A DNA stretch of 64,000 bases, taken from contig CAYONP010000022.1 in the NCBI GenBank assembly GCA_964405335.1, positions 1 to 64,000 on the forward strand. Reading direction: 5' to 3'. This document shows positions 37,479-44,889 of this stretch, piece by piece; position 1 is the stretch's first letter, and each line of letters begins with the position of its first letter. The notes under the pieces were generated by a model. It was not told where the DNA came from and did not search any database. It saw nothing but the letters and a program-made list of their open reading frames with translations. The translations under genes and the position numbers were made by a program. This DNA comes from CAYONP01 sp964405335 (GTDB lineage: Bacteria; Armatimonadota; UBA10988).

Positions 37479-37844
37479 CGCAGGCTCCGCGCCTGCGCAG
37501 GTTGGCTCCCAGCGTGCAGAGTCCTGCCCGCGGCGACGCGATTGCCGCGCCGCAGACACGGGTGCTGCGAACGACCGCCGCGGACAAGGAGGTGTCCCCG
37601 GTCTGCAGGCCGGCCAAATCCAATATACATGTGCTGCGAATGTTGATGAACATCGAAAACCATCACCGGCATCCGGTGGCCGATGGCGCCGTCGGCCGGC
37701 TCGGCGGTCCGGTTCCGTGGCGGTTGAGCGGCCAAGTGGGCCGGGTGAACCGGCGACTTACCGTACGTATCTGTGTGTCGTATGAAAAGCTGTGCAGGCT
37801 GCCGCGGCGCGCACCATAATGCCGCCGTTGTTGGAGAACCAACG
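37479..37844. other. divergent regulatory region
   Basis: A 366-bp gap between the divergent isomerase and lipoprotein genes. It holds a minus-strand promoter (37622-37650), a dyad ATGTT-GATG-AACAT at 37640-37653, the start-site hairpin at 37480-37496, and a weak plus-strand -10 CATAAT at 37815-37820. The stretch 37620-37660 is notably AT-richer than its surroundings. Confidence 0.6.
37622..37650 (-). promoter_or_regulatory. candidate promoter and operator of the isomerase-DUF6785 operon
   Basis: Minus strand TTCATC (37650-37645), 17 bp, TATATT (37627-37622). The -35 is poor, but it sits inside the dyad ATGTT-GATG-AACAT (37640-37653), so a bound regulator could compete with or recruit polymerase. 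The transcript would have a leader of about 135 nt. Confidence 0.45.
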
Positions 37845-38915
37845 ATGAGTGGGCGCCCGCCGTCTCGTGCGCTGCGGGGGCTGTATCTGCTATTCGGGCT
37901 GGTGGCCGGCGCGTTGCTGTGCGGTGCCTGCGGCACCGGCGACGTCTTTCGGTGGGACTACTTCCCTTCGCTGCAGACGATCACCCGCGGCGGCACGGCC
38001 AGCTACCAGATCCGGATCGAGAGCAAGGTCAACATCGAGTCGCAGGTCGACTTGGCGGTGACCGGGTTGCCGGCGGGCTTCACGCTGTCGGGCTTACCCG
38101 TGCGGTTGCCGTCGGGCGAGAGCGACGCGGCCTTCAGCGTCAACGTACCGGCCGACACCGAGGTCGGTGAGTATCAGTTCAGGATTGTCGCCACCGAGCT
38201 CGGCCACGACGAGCACAGCTTCACCACTCGGCTCATCGTCGTCGCCGGCGACGAGCCCGACTTCTCGGTGCGGACCGACAAAGAGGCCTTCACCTGGACC
38301 TCCGAGAGTTCCATCAACTTCCTGGTCACTGTCATGCCGCTGAACGGCTTCCGCGGCACCGTGGACTTCAGCCTGGGCGCCGTACCGACCGGCCTCACGC
38401 TCGACGTGCCCCTGACACCGACGTCGTTGGAGTTCACCGACGACCTGGCGCAGAGCACCTTCTTCAGGATCGGCTGGAACGGGCCTGCTTCGCGACAGGC
38501 GACCATCGACGGTGAGGTCGTGGTGACGGCGACATCGGGCAGCCTGAGCCACTCGCGGGCCATCGAGCTGCACTGGCCCGCCGACGGAACGCCCCACTTC
38601 ACGCTCGAGCTGGTGCCCGCCGACGTGACGTACGAGCAGCCCAGCACCATTGAGACCTTCACCTACACCGTGCGGCCGCAGAACGGCTTCAGCGGCACGG
38701 TGACCGTAGCCCTCAGCGATCCTCTGGCCGGCTTCATCGTCACCCAGGGCCCCGAACCGGCGGCGCTGGAGGTCGGGCCGCCCGACGCCGCGAGCGGTAC
38801 CTTCTCGGTCTACTTCGACGGGAGGCCCGGCCCGCCGGCGGTGCTGACGCTGACCGCCACGTCGGGCTCCATATCGAGAGCGGCGAGCTGCACGCTGAAC
38901 CGACCGGCCGGGTGA
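37845..38915 (+). CDS. probable lipoprotein with Ig-like repeats
   Basis: A 356-residue protein with a hydrophobic signal (LYLLFGLVAGALLCGAC) ending in a cysteine that may be lipidated, though the lipobox LCGAC is not ideal. The body holds three beta-sandwich repeats of about 100 residues, each built like NGFSGTVTVALS / NGFRGTVDFSLG and ending in a TATSGS strand; these look like Ig-like or CARDB-type folds. Probably on the outer membrane or cell surface. No catalytic motif. Start ATG 37845; the frame is open 24 codons upstream with no signal-like sequence. Confidence 0.75.
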   Translation: MSGRPPSRALRGLYLLFGLVAGALLCGACGTGDVFRWDYFPSLQTITRGGTASYQIRIESKVNIESQVDLAVTGLPAGFTLSGLPVRLPSGESDAAFSVNVPADTEVGEYQFRIVATELGHDEHSFTTRLIVVAGDEPDFSVRTDKEAFTWTSESSINFLVTVMPLNGFRGTVDFSLGAVPTGLTLDVPLTPTSLEFTDDLAQSTFFRIGWNGPASRQATIDGEVVVTATSGSLSHSRAIELHWPADGTPHFTLELVPADVTYEQPSTIETFTYTVRPQNGFSGTVTVALSDPLAGFIVTQGPEPAALEVGPPDAASGTFSVYFDGRPGPPAVLTLTATSGSISRAASCTLNRPAG

Positions 38916-39003
38916 GTAGGCGGGCGGCAGGTCGAACGACCGCGTCGGCGATGAGCGTTCCGCGGAGCGGGTAGGTGCAGCAGACGACCCGGGCGAGGTC
39001 CGT
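38908..39003 (-). pseudogene. decayed 5' fragment of a sugar phosphate isomerase gene
   Basis: Reading the minus strand from 39003 gives TDLARVVCCTYPLRG, then ADAVVRPAARLLTR, which aligns residue for residue with the N-terminus of the intact isomerase at 36684-37478 (MNLARVSCCTYPLRD, ADAFARLAATGLTR). The start codon is ACG instead of ATG and similarity stops after about 32 codons. DNA identity is obvious over about 40 bp around the CCTYPLR part. It overlaps the end of the lipoprotein gene by 8 bp. A remnant of a duplication or of a lost homologue. Confidence 0.7.
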
Positions 39004-39051
39004 CGGCGGTCCTGGTTAGGGCGCGTTCGTGCTGTACGTCTGACATCGTTG

Positions 39052-39537
39052 TCAGCGAGGGAAGGCCACCGCCATGGCCTTGTCCAGCGAAGTGCCACAG
39101 CGGACCCTGGCGATGCCCAGCTTCCTGGCCTCGGGGTTCTTCCTGAGCTGCTCGATCTCCCGGGGCCGGGCTTCACCCGAAGCGACGACGCAGCGGATCT
39201 CGGCCGGACAGCCGACATCGCGCTCGACCTCCAGCGCGAGCCGCCGCCCGGTCGTCATCTTCTGCACTACTTCCGAGGTGTGGAGCGCACCGCGCTTGAG
39301 TTCGACCAGCAACACCCGCAGGACGCTCTCGGCCGCCACGAAGAACAGACAGTCCGGGCTGCGTTCCCCATCCAGCGCCAGCTTGTCGCCATCGAGGATG
39401 ACGAACTCGAGATCCGTGCCAGGCTTAGTGATGGCGCAGCCTTGCTCTTTGCAGGATTCCCGCACCAGCTTCCTGGGCTGGTACATCTCGCGGATAGTCC
39501 GGACTGCTTCCGCGGGGTCAGTCGTCCGACGTGCCAA
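39052..39537 (-). CDS. small PD-(D/E)XK nuclease-like protein, partner of the AAA ATPase
   Basis: About 161 residues from TTG 39537 (alternative ATG 39486). The centre reads LDGERSPDCLFFV, 16 residues later LLVELKRG: Pro61-Asp62 and Glu79-x-Lys81 form the PD-(D/E)XK nuclease signature. SEVVQKM after it suits the motif IV helix. The C-terminus (GIARVRCGTSLDKAMAV) looks like the final strand and helix of the fold. The likely start lies inside the ATPase gene (20-bp overlap), so translation is coupled. I infer that the ATPase controls this nuclease, as in two-gene phage-defence systems. No known family recognised by eye. Confidence 0.75.
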   Translation of the reverse strand: MARRTTDPAEAVRTIREMYQPRKLVRESCKEQGCAITKPGTDLEFVILDGDKLALDGERSPDCLFFVAAESVLRVLLVELKRGALHTSEVVQKMTTGRRLALEVERDVGCPAEIRCVVASGEARPREIEQLRKNPEARKLGIARVRCGTSLDKAMAVAFPR

Positions 39538-40972
39538 GCTGCTGATCCAGCCAATAGCTGTCGTCGTACAGACTTTCGTGCACCGCCGAAAACTCGTCCT
39601 CGGGGATCCCCTCCTTGGCGTCGACGGCCAACGCGCGGGCGACCGTGCCGTCGCCCGCGCCTCGGTCGAACAGATAGACGGCAACATTCTGCGGGCAGAT
39701 AGTCATCCCATCACAGTAGCCGCGCCGCGCGCGCTTCCGGGCGTCGACTTCGTTCATTCGCACGCAGTTGCTGAACTCGGCGAGGAGATAGTCGGAGTGC
39801 GTGGTCAGAATCAGCGTCACGCCCGCGTTCGCCAGCCTGACCAGGTGCCGGGCGAGGATGCGCTGCGCGGCCGGATGAAGGTGGGCTTCGGGCTCTTCGA
39901 CCACCAGGCAGTGTCCGGCCTCGACAAAGTAGCGCACGAAGAGGCTCACGGGGCCAAGCGCCGTGACGCCGGTATGCGCGCGCCGGAGCGGAGTGCTGCG
40001 GCCGTTCTCGGCATACTCCAGGGTCATCTCGCCGCCGCGGCCACGCACCTCGATGGAGCCGCCGAGCACCTCACGTTCGAGCGCCTGGCCCAGTTCGGCG
40101 TATGGGCCCGGCACGGCCTCGCGGAATTCCACGAGGCGCGGCAAGTCGTACAGATGGGCCATGAACTCGGCACCCTCGCCGGTTAGGTCGAGCGCGGCGA
40201 TGCTTGATGGGCCGTTGGCCATCCCGCTCTCGAAGGCGGTGATCCGTCGCACCGCCGCCGCGGCGAGCTCGCGATGGACCTGCATCAGGCTCGATCGACC
40301 GGCCGGCGAGTACCAGATCGCCTCGCCCGGATAGGGAAGCGTGCGAGCACAGGTGTAGGCAAGCTGGTGCATCAGGTAGCCGACATCGTCGCCGGCCCCC
40401 GGCCCGGCGCTGCTGGCCACTTCTTGCAGAACGCTCCGGAGGAGCTCAACGTCCGGCCACGACCGCGCGAGCCCCGCGGCCGTTGCCTCCAGCGATCCGG
40501 AGGCCTGCTCCCAGGCGGCCGACCAGCCGCCGGTTCCCAGGCTCCGCGCCAGCATGTCAGCCGACGGCACCTGGAACGCCGCCGCCACGGCATTCAGCAG
40601 ATTCCCCTCCACCGACGCGCGCACCATCGCCGCCGTCGCCTCCAGCGGCGCCGAGCGATCCGTACGCCAAGCCGCCAGTTCCGCTCCCGCCGCACGCTCG
40701 CCAGCGGTTGCCTGCTCCGTGCCATATCGGTGGTTGGCGGTCAGGCCTGCACCGCGGTGAACAGCGTCCGGCACCTCGATGAACGCCTGCCCCAACGCCC
40801 AGAACAGCTTCGCCGCATAGGACTTCCCTGACCCATTCGGACCAATGAAGATCGTCAATGGCCGGATCGTCAGGTCGGCCTCGCGGATCGGACCGAAGTC
40901 CTGAATCGTCAGCCGCATCGGCTCGCGGACCGGCGCCGCGTCAGGCTCCGTCCGGCGTCTGTGGGCACTCAT
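39518..40972 (-). CDS. OLD/SMC-type AAA ATPase of a candidate defence pair
   Basis: A 484-residue ABC/SMC-like ATPase. N-terminal LTIQDFGPIREADLTIRPL and Walker A FIGPNGSGKS (44-51) are followed by a long helical insertion, then the Walker B CLVVEEPEAHLHP (355-367) and the H-loop LILTTHSDYLLAEFSN. This is the layout of COG4938-like predicted ATPases and relatives of the ATPases of OLD, Septu and PARIS. There is no C-terminal TOPRIM, so the nuclease activity is expected from the overlapping downstream gene. Start ATG 40972; ATG 40918 is an alternative. An extended -10 (TGC TACACT) lies 23 bp upstream. Confidence 0.88.
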   Translation of the reverse strand: MSAHRRRTEPDAAPVREPMRLTIQDFGPIREADLTIRPLTIFIGPNGSGKSYAAKLFWALGQAFIEVPDAVHRGAGLTANHRYGTEQATAGERAAGAELAAWRTDRSAPLEATAAMVRASVEGNLLNAVAAAFQVPSADMLARSLGTGGWSAAWEQASGSLEATAAGLARSWPDVELLRSVLQEVASSAGPGAGDDVGYLMHQLAYTCARTLPYPGEAIWYSPAGRSSLMQVHRELAAAAVRRITAFESGMANGPSSIAALDLTGEGAEFMAHLYDLPRLVEFREAVPGPYAELGQALEREVLGGSIEVRGRGGEMTLEYAENGRSTPLRRAHTGVTALGPVSLFVRYFVEAGHCLVVEEPEAHLHPAAQRILARHLVRLANAGVTLILTTHSDYLLAEFSNCVRMNEVDARKRARRGYCDGMTICPQNVAVYLFDRGAGDGTVARALAVDAKEGIPEDEFSAVHESLYDDSYWLDQQLGTSDD

Positions 40973-40994
40973 CGGGTGCTCGCCTCTCGGCGCC

Positions 40995-41045
40995 AGTGTA
41001 GCACGGAGGCCGGGCTGGCGGCGCGGCGACCTGGGCTGGTATCCT
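40995..41045. promoter_or_regulatory. divergent extended -10 promoters
   Basis: In the 89-bp gap between the ATPase and glycosidase-like genes. Minus strand: TGC TACACT ending at 40995. Plus strand: TGG TATCCT at 41037-41045, 17 bp before the start codon, with GGAGG at 41052-41056. Neither has a good -35. Confidence 0.4.
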
Positions 41046-41061
41046 GTTCGCGGAGGGCGCC

Positions 41062-42150
41062 ATGGCTGGACTGCTGCTCACCGTCACCATCCTCGCCGCC
41101 GAACCCGCCCCGCGCCCGCACGTCACCATCCGCGGCATCTATGGCGGCGTGCCGGACGAACTGCTCGCCGGCGGCGGGCGGCTGGCCGACTACGGCCTCA
41201 ACGCCGTCTGGCTCGGCTCGGGCAGCCTCACCGCCGAGCGCGTGGCGCTGCTCCGCGAGCAGGGCTGCCGGGTCTTCGTCGAGTTCAACACGCTGCACCT
41301 GGCGAGTTACCTTGACGAGCACCCCGACGCCGCGCCGGTCGGGCCGGACGGCCTGCCCTGCCCGCCGCCACACGGCTGGCAGGGCGTCTCGCCCACGCAT
41401 GAGGGCTACCGCCGCCACCGCATGGACGAGTTCCGCCGCATCCTGACCGAGTTCGCGGTCGACGGCATCTGGCTCGACTATCACCACGCCCACGCGAGCT
41501 GGGAGCGGGCCGAACCGGCCATGCCCGACAGCGGCTTCGATGCCCGCACGCTGGCACGCTTCGAGGCCGACACCGGCATCGTGCTGCCTGACGCCGACAC
41601 GCCGGCGCTCGCCGCGCTGCTGCTCGGCGAGCTGCGCGCGCAGTGGATCGACTGGAACTGCGCGGTGCTGACCGACTGGGTGCGCGAGTTCCGCGCCATC
41701 CTCGACGAGGTGCGGCCGACCGCGCTGCTCGGCACCTTCCACTGCCCCTGGACCGAGACCGACTTCGACGGAGCGCTGCGCGACAAGCTGTTCATCGACC
41801 TCCGCGCGCAGGCGGCCTACCTCGATGTGTTCAGCCCGATGCCTTACCACGCGCGTTTCGGCCACGCCGATGATCCAGGCTGGATCAGCCGCCAGGTCGC
41901 CTGGCTGGGCGGGCACCTGGGCATCCGCGGCGAGCCGGGCGAGCGGCACCGCATCTGGCCGATCGTGCAACTGGCCGACTGGGAGACGCCCGTGCCGGTC
42001 GAGCAGGTGACCGAAGTGCTCGACCACGGCACGCGCGCGCCGGCCACGGGGGTGATGATCTTCCACTGGCCCGGCCTGCGCGCGGCGCCGGAGAAGATCG
42101 CCCCGGCGGCGGCGTTTTACCGCACGATCAGCACCGAGCAGGGGGCATAG
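41062..42150 (+). CDS. secreted glycoside hydrolase-like TIM-barrel protein
   Basis: A 362-residue protein with a short hydrophobic leader (MAGLLLTVTILAAEPA). The barrel shows strand motifs VTIRGIYGGVP, GLNAVWLGSGSL, GCRVFVEFNTLH, VDGIWLDYHHAH, ALLGTFHCPWTETD, LDVFSPMPYHARFG and GVMIFHWPG. GIWLDYHHAH with Asp at the end of strand 4 is typical of putative glycoside hydrolase-like families (GHL type). The catalytic pair cannot be fixed and the substrate is unknown. Good ribosome site GGAGGG. Its 3' end overlaps the convergent uspA gene by 34 bp. Confidence 0.82.
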   Translation: MAGLLLTVTILAAEPAPRPHVTIRGIYGGVPDELLAGGGRLADYGLNAVWLGSGSLTAERVALLREQGCRVFVEFNTLHLASYLDEHPDAAPVGPDGLPCPPPHGWQGVSPTHEGYRRHRMDEFRRILTEFAVDGIWLDYHHAHASWERAEPAMPDSGFDARTLARFEADTGIVLPDADTPALAALLLGELRAQWIDWNCAVLTDWVREFRAILDEVRPTALLGTFHCPWTETDFDGALRDKLFIDLRAQAAYLDVFSPMPYHARFGHADDPGWISRQVAWLGGHLGIRGEPGERHRIWPIVQLADWETPVPVEQVTEVLDHGTRAPATGVMIFHWPGLRAAPEKIAPAAAFYRTISTEQGA

Positions 42151-42533
42151 CTGAGCACGCGTTTCGAGACCGAGCCGAGCAGCCAGCGCGCGACCGCCGA
42201 CTTTCCGCGATGGCCGAGGACAATCAGGTCGGCCCCCTCGACCTCGGCGCGGTGGACGATCTGCTCGGCCGGGTGGCCGACGGCGACGTCGAACCGGACG
42301 GCCAGATCGGCCACGCCGTTGCGGTCGCGCAGCGCCTCGAAGCGCTCCGCGTAGAGCAGGCGGGCGGAATCGATGATGGCCGCGGTCTCGACCAGCTCGG
42401 GCGGGTCCGGTGGCCGGGCGACGGCCAGCACCAGCAGCTCAGCCTCGAACCTCCGGGCAAGCTCGGCGGCGTACCCGAAGGCGCGTTCGCTGGGCGCCGA
42501 GCCGTCGTAGGCGCAGACAATCTTGCGCAACAT
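42117..42533 (-). CDS. universal stress protein, UspA family
   Basis: A 138-residue single Usp domain. N-terminal KIVCAYDGSAPSERAFGYAA and C-terminal ADLIVLGHRGKSAVARWLLGSVS, which contains G-2x-G-9x-GS, the ATP-binding form of the motif. The gene follows the cation/proton antiporter gene by 2 bp and presumably modulates it; fusions and operons of Usp with Kef-type antiporters are common. Converges with and overlaps the glycosidase-like gene by 34 bp at the 3' end. Confidence 0.93.
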   Translation of the reverse strand: MLRKIVCAYDGSAPSERAFGYAAELARRFEAELLVLAVARPPDPPELVETAAIIDSARLLYAERFEALRDRNGVADLAVRFDVAVGHPAEQIVHRAEVEGADLIVLGHRGKSAVARWLLGSVSKRVLSYAPCSVLIVR

Positions 42534-42535
42534 GG

Positions 42536-43708
42536 TCAGTCTCCGGGTTCGGCCTCGCCGCGCGGCAGGAGGTGACGGGGCAGGTAGACGGCGTTGGCAA
42601 TCAGTGTCGGCACCACCGCGCTGCCGATCACCGCGGCAATCAGGAACGAGTACTGCGCCTGGGTGATGATCCCATGATTGAGGCCGAACAGCGCCGAGAT
42701 GCTGCCGAAGGTCAGGCCGGTCGACATGAGCAGCGTGGTGTACATCGCCTCGAGGTGATGGTAGCGAAACGCCTTGGTGGTCGGCAACACGCCGACGAAC
42801 TTGGTCACCATCTTCGCGGAGAGCAGGGCCACAAAGACGAGCGGCGCCGCCGCCAAGGCCGGCAGCGAGACGAACGAGCCGGCGCGGATGAAGTAGAACG
42901 GGGTCAGCAAGCCGAAGGTCAAGGTGCGCAGCCGGCGCACCAGCACGTGGTCGCGACCGACGGTGCCGGCGAGGACCATGCCGATCACATAGGCGGGCAG
43001 CACCGGCTCGCTGTCGGCCCATGAGGCCAGGGCGCCCATGCCGAACAGGAGCATGAGCAGGTACTTGGCCTCCAGCTCGGACGGCCGTCCGCCGTAGCGG
43101 GCGAAGAACCGCGGTGTCAGCCACGGCAGCACGGCGAAGACGGCGACCAGCGCCCCGGCGAAGACAGCCGTTCGGGCGGTGAACGGCGAGAAGATCAGGC
43201 CGAGCGCAACGACCGTGGCGAGATCGTTGATGAAGCAGGCGGCCAGCACCGCTTTGCCGAAGTCGGTGCGGTTGAGGCCGAGCTCGAGCATCACGGCATA
43301 GACCACCGCGACGGACGTCGTCGATAACGCCACACCGGCCAGCCAACTCGCGCGTGGCTCCCAGCCGAGCAGCCAGTAGGCCACCGCGGCGCAGCCGAGG
43401 AACGGTGCCGCAAAGGCGACCAGGCCGATCACCGTTGCCTCGCGCCACTTGGCGCGGAAGACCACCGGGTCGAGCTCGGCGCCGGCCAGGAAGGTCAGCA
43501 CAATCGCCCCGGTGCCGGCCAGGAACTTGACCCACGATTGGTCGGTGCCGAGGAAGCCCGCTCCGAGAGCGGCGCCGATGACCAACTGCGCGACGGTGCC
43601 GACCACGATCTCGGACAACGCGGTGGCGATGCGCAGCCAGATGGAAAGCAGTGTGGCTAGCAGGGCGAGGCCGATCCAGACGGTCGCCAGCGTCCAGGTC
43701 TCACCCAT
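42536..43708 (-). CDS. CPA2 (Kef/NapA-type) cation:proton antiporter
   Basis: A 390-residue inner-membrane antiporter with about 12 helices. Motifs: SEIVVGTVAQLVIGAALG, GAIVLTFLAGAELDP, GVALSTTSVAVVYAVMLE, and AACFINDLATVVALGLI carrying the Asn-Asp pair of the ion site. It ends at the last helix with no TrkA-N or Usp domain; regulation is probably by the UspA protein encoded 2 bp downstream. Start ATG 43708; upstream frame has no homology. Likely exchanges Na+ or K+ for H+. Confidence 0.93.
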   Translation of the reverse strand: MGETWTLATVWIGLALLATLLSIWLRIATALSEIVVGTVAQLVIGAALGAGFLGTDQSWVKFLAGTGAIVLTFLAGAELDPVVFRAKWREATVIGLVAFAAPFLGCAAVAYWLLGWEPRASWLAGVALSTTSVAVVYAVMLELGLNRTDFGKAVLAACFINDLATVVALGLIFSPFTARTAVFAGALVAVFAVLPWLTPRFFARYGGRPSELEAKYLLMLLFGMGALASWADSEPVLPAYVIGMVLAGTVGRDHVLVRRLRTLTFGLLTPFYFIRAGSFVSLPALAAAPLVFVALLSAKMVTKFVGVLPTTKAFRYHHLEAMYTTLLMSTGLTFGSISALFGLNHGIITQAQYSFLIAAVIGSAVVPTLIANAVYLPRHLLPRGEAEPGD

Positions 43709-43884
43709 CGTCGAAACCTCCGGCTCGGGGCAATGACACGCCGACAGCGCGTTCCGACAGGGGCCATCAGCAGCGCATGCGCGGCACTTCGGGCGGATCC
43801 GCCCCGGCGGGCACCATCGCCGGTGTTTCGATGCCCCGATCATAGCACACCGGCACGCCGATGTGGCCGCCGATCGACGCGTGG

Positions 43885-43912
43885 TTGACAGCAACGCGGT
43901 TCGACCGATAAT
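43885..43912 (+). promoter_or_regulatory. promoter of the fluoride riboswitch transcript
   Basis: Perfect -35 TTGACA (43885-43890), 16-bp spacer, -10 GATAAT (43907-43912). Transcription would start about 43919, just before the riboswitch aptamer. Confidence 0.8.
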
Positions 43913-43919
43913 GGGAGCC

Positions 43920-43992
43920 GTCGAGGGCCATGGAGTCGGCCCGAACCGCCGTTCCGGCTGATGACTCCTACCGGCCGTAGCAAGGTAGGAGT
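43920..43992 (+). promoter_or_regulatory. fluoride riboswitch (crcB motif RNA) with SD-sequestering platform
   Basis: GGCCATGGAGTC (43926-43937), AACCGCC (43944-43950) and CTGATGACTCCTACC (43958-43972) reproduce the conserved segments of the fluoride (crcB motif) aptamer. The last aptamer segment ACTCCTACC (43964-43972) is an exact 9-base complement of GGTAGGAGT (43984-43992), which contains the Shine-Dalgarno site of crcB. Without fluoride these would pair and block translation; with fluoride the ACTCC part is held in the aptamer and the SD is freed. The location directly before crcB confirms the call. Confidence 0.93.
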
Positions 43993-43996
43993 CGTG

Positions 43997-44374
43997 ATGC
44001 TGCACGCTGTCGCCGTCGGCCTCGGCGGTTTCCTCGGGGCCGTCCTCCGCTATGGGCTGTCTGAGTGGGCCCATCGTCTACACCCAGGTCCGTTCCCGGT
44101 TGGCACCTTCTTGGTCAACGCCGCCGGCTGCCTACTGCTCGGCGGGCTGAAGTCGTGGGCCGCCGGCCGCCCGCAGCTCTCGCCGCTGGCCCAGTTGTTC
44201 ATGACCACCGGCCTGCTCGGTGCGCTGACCACCTTCTCGACCTTCGGTTTCGAGACACTCGAGCTGCTCCGGCTCGGCAACACGCGCCTTGCCGCGGCCA
44301 ACGTCGCGGCAAACCTGCTGGTCGGCATGTCGGCCCTGGTGGCCGGCTCTCGGCTGGCCAGGCTGGCGCTGTGA
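43997..44374 (+). CDS. crcB: fluoride ion channel CrcB/Fluc
   Basis: A 125-residue four-helix membrane protein that exports fluoride as a dual-topology dimer. Conserved motifs: GGFLGAVLRYGLS, FPVGTFLVNAAGC and TGLLGALTTFSTFGFE. Start ATG 43997 is set by the riboswitch-controlled AGGAG five bases upstream; a longer frame from 43961 would begin inside the riboswitch. It is a single full-length copy, so it should work as a homodimer. An unknown gene follows 19 bp later in the same transcript. Confidence 0.97.
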   Translation: MLHAVAVGLGGFLGAVLRYGLSEWAHRLHPGPFPVGTFLVNAAGCLLLGGLKSWAAGRPQLSPLAQLFMTTGLLGALTTFSTFGFETLELLRLGNTRLAAANVAANLLVGMSALVAGSRLARLAL

Positions 44375-44393
44375 GCCACCAGAGGCGAGAGGG

Positions 44394-44843
44394 GTGAGCG
44401 ACGATCGACCGGCGCACGGGACCGGGCCGCCGGTCGGTGACAACCACCGCCGAACGATCACCAGCGCCCTGCTGCTGGTCGAGGCGTTCGTCGATCTGGT
44501 CGAGCGTTGGGCCGGCGGCGCCCTGGCCGAGTCGGTGCTCAGCCGCGAGACCAACTCGCTCTCGTCAGACCAGCGACAGCGACTACTCGACGAGGCCGCG
44601 GCCATTCGCGAACTGCTCCGAGCTGCCCGCGACGACTTGCACTTGCCGATCGGCGAGAGTGACGCCGTCCGGCAGCTCTGGTCCCACGGCAACGTCACCC
44701 GTGACTACATCGCCGACCTCGGCAGCCGCCAACTGCGGAAGTACGGTCGGCCGCACGCCGACTTGGCCGCGTACATGGATCGCCTATCGGCGCGCCTGCG
44801 GGAACGCGTCGATGCCGTGCTAGCGGCGTTGAGCAGCGACTGA
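44394..44843 (+). CDS. unknown helical protein downstream of crcB
   Basis: A 149-residue soluble, charged protein from GTG 44394, with GAGAGG just upstream. It is almost entirely helical by composition (ITSALLLVEAFVDLVERWAG, QRQRLLDEAAAIRELLRAAR, HADLAAYMDRLSARLRERVD) with no recognisable motif. Placement 19 bp behind crcB implies that it is transcribed from the fluoride-regulated promoter, but a role in fluoride resistance is inference only. Confidence 0.7.
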   Translation: MSDDRPAHGTGPPVGDNHRRTITSALLLVEAFVDLVERWAGGALAESVLSRETNSLSSDQRQRLLDEAAAIRELLRAARDDLHLPIGESDAVRQLWSHGNVTRDYIADLGSRQLRKYGRPHADLAAYMDRLSARLRERVDAVLAALSSD

Positions 44844-44889
44844 CCCGCCGGCAGGTTTGTTGTAACCTCCAGCCGCGCCGGAGACCGCC

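Noticed and set aside
39052..40972. Assignment of the ATPase pair to Gabija, Septu or PARIS
   Set aside because: No TOPRIM domain in the ATPase, no UvrD-like helicase, no HNH motif and no DUF4435-like partner; calling it a known system is not justified.
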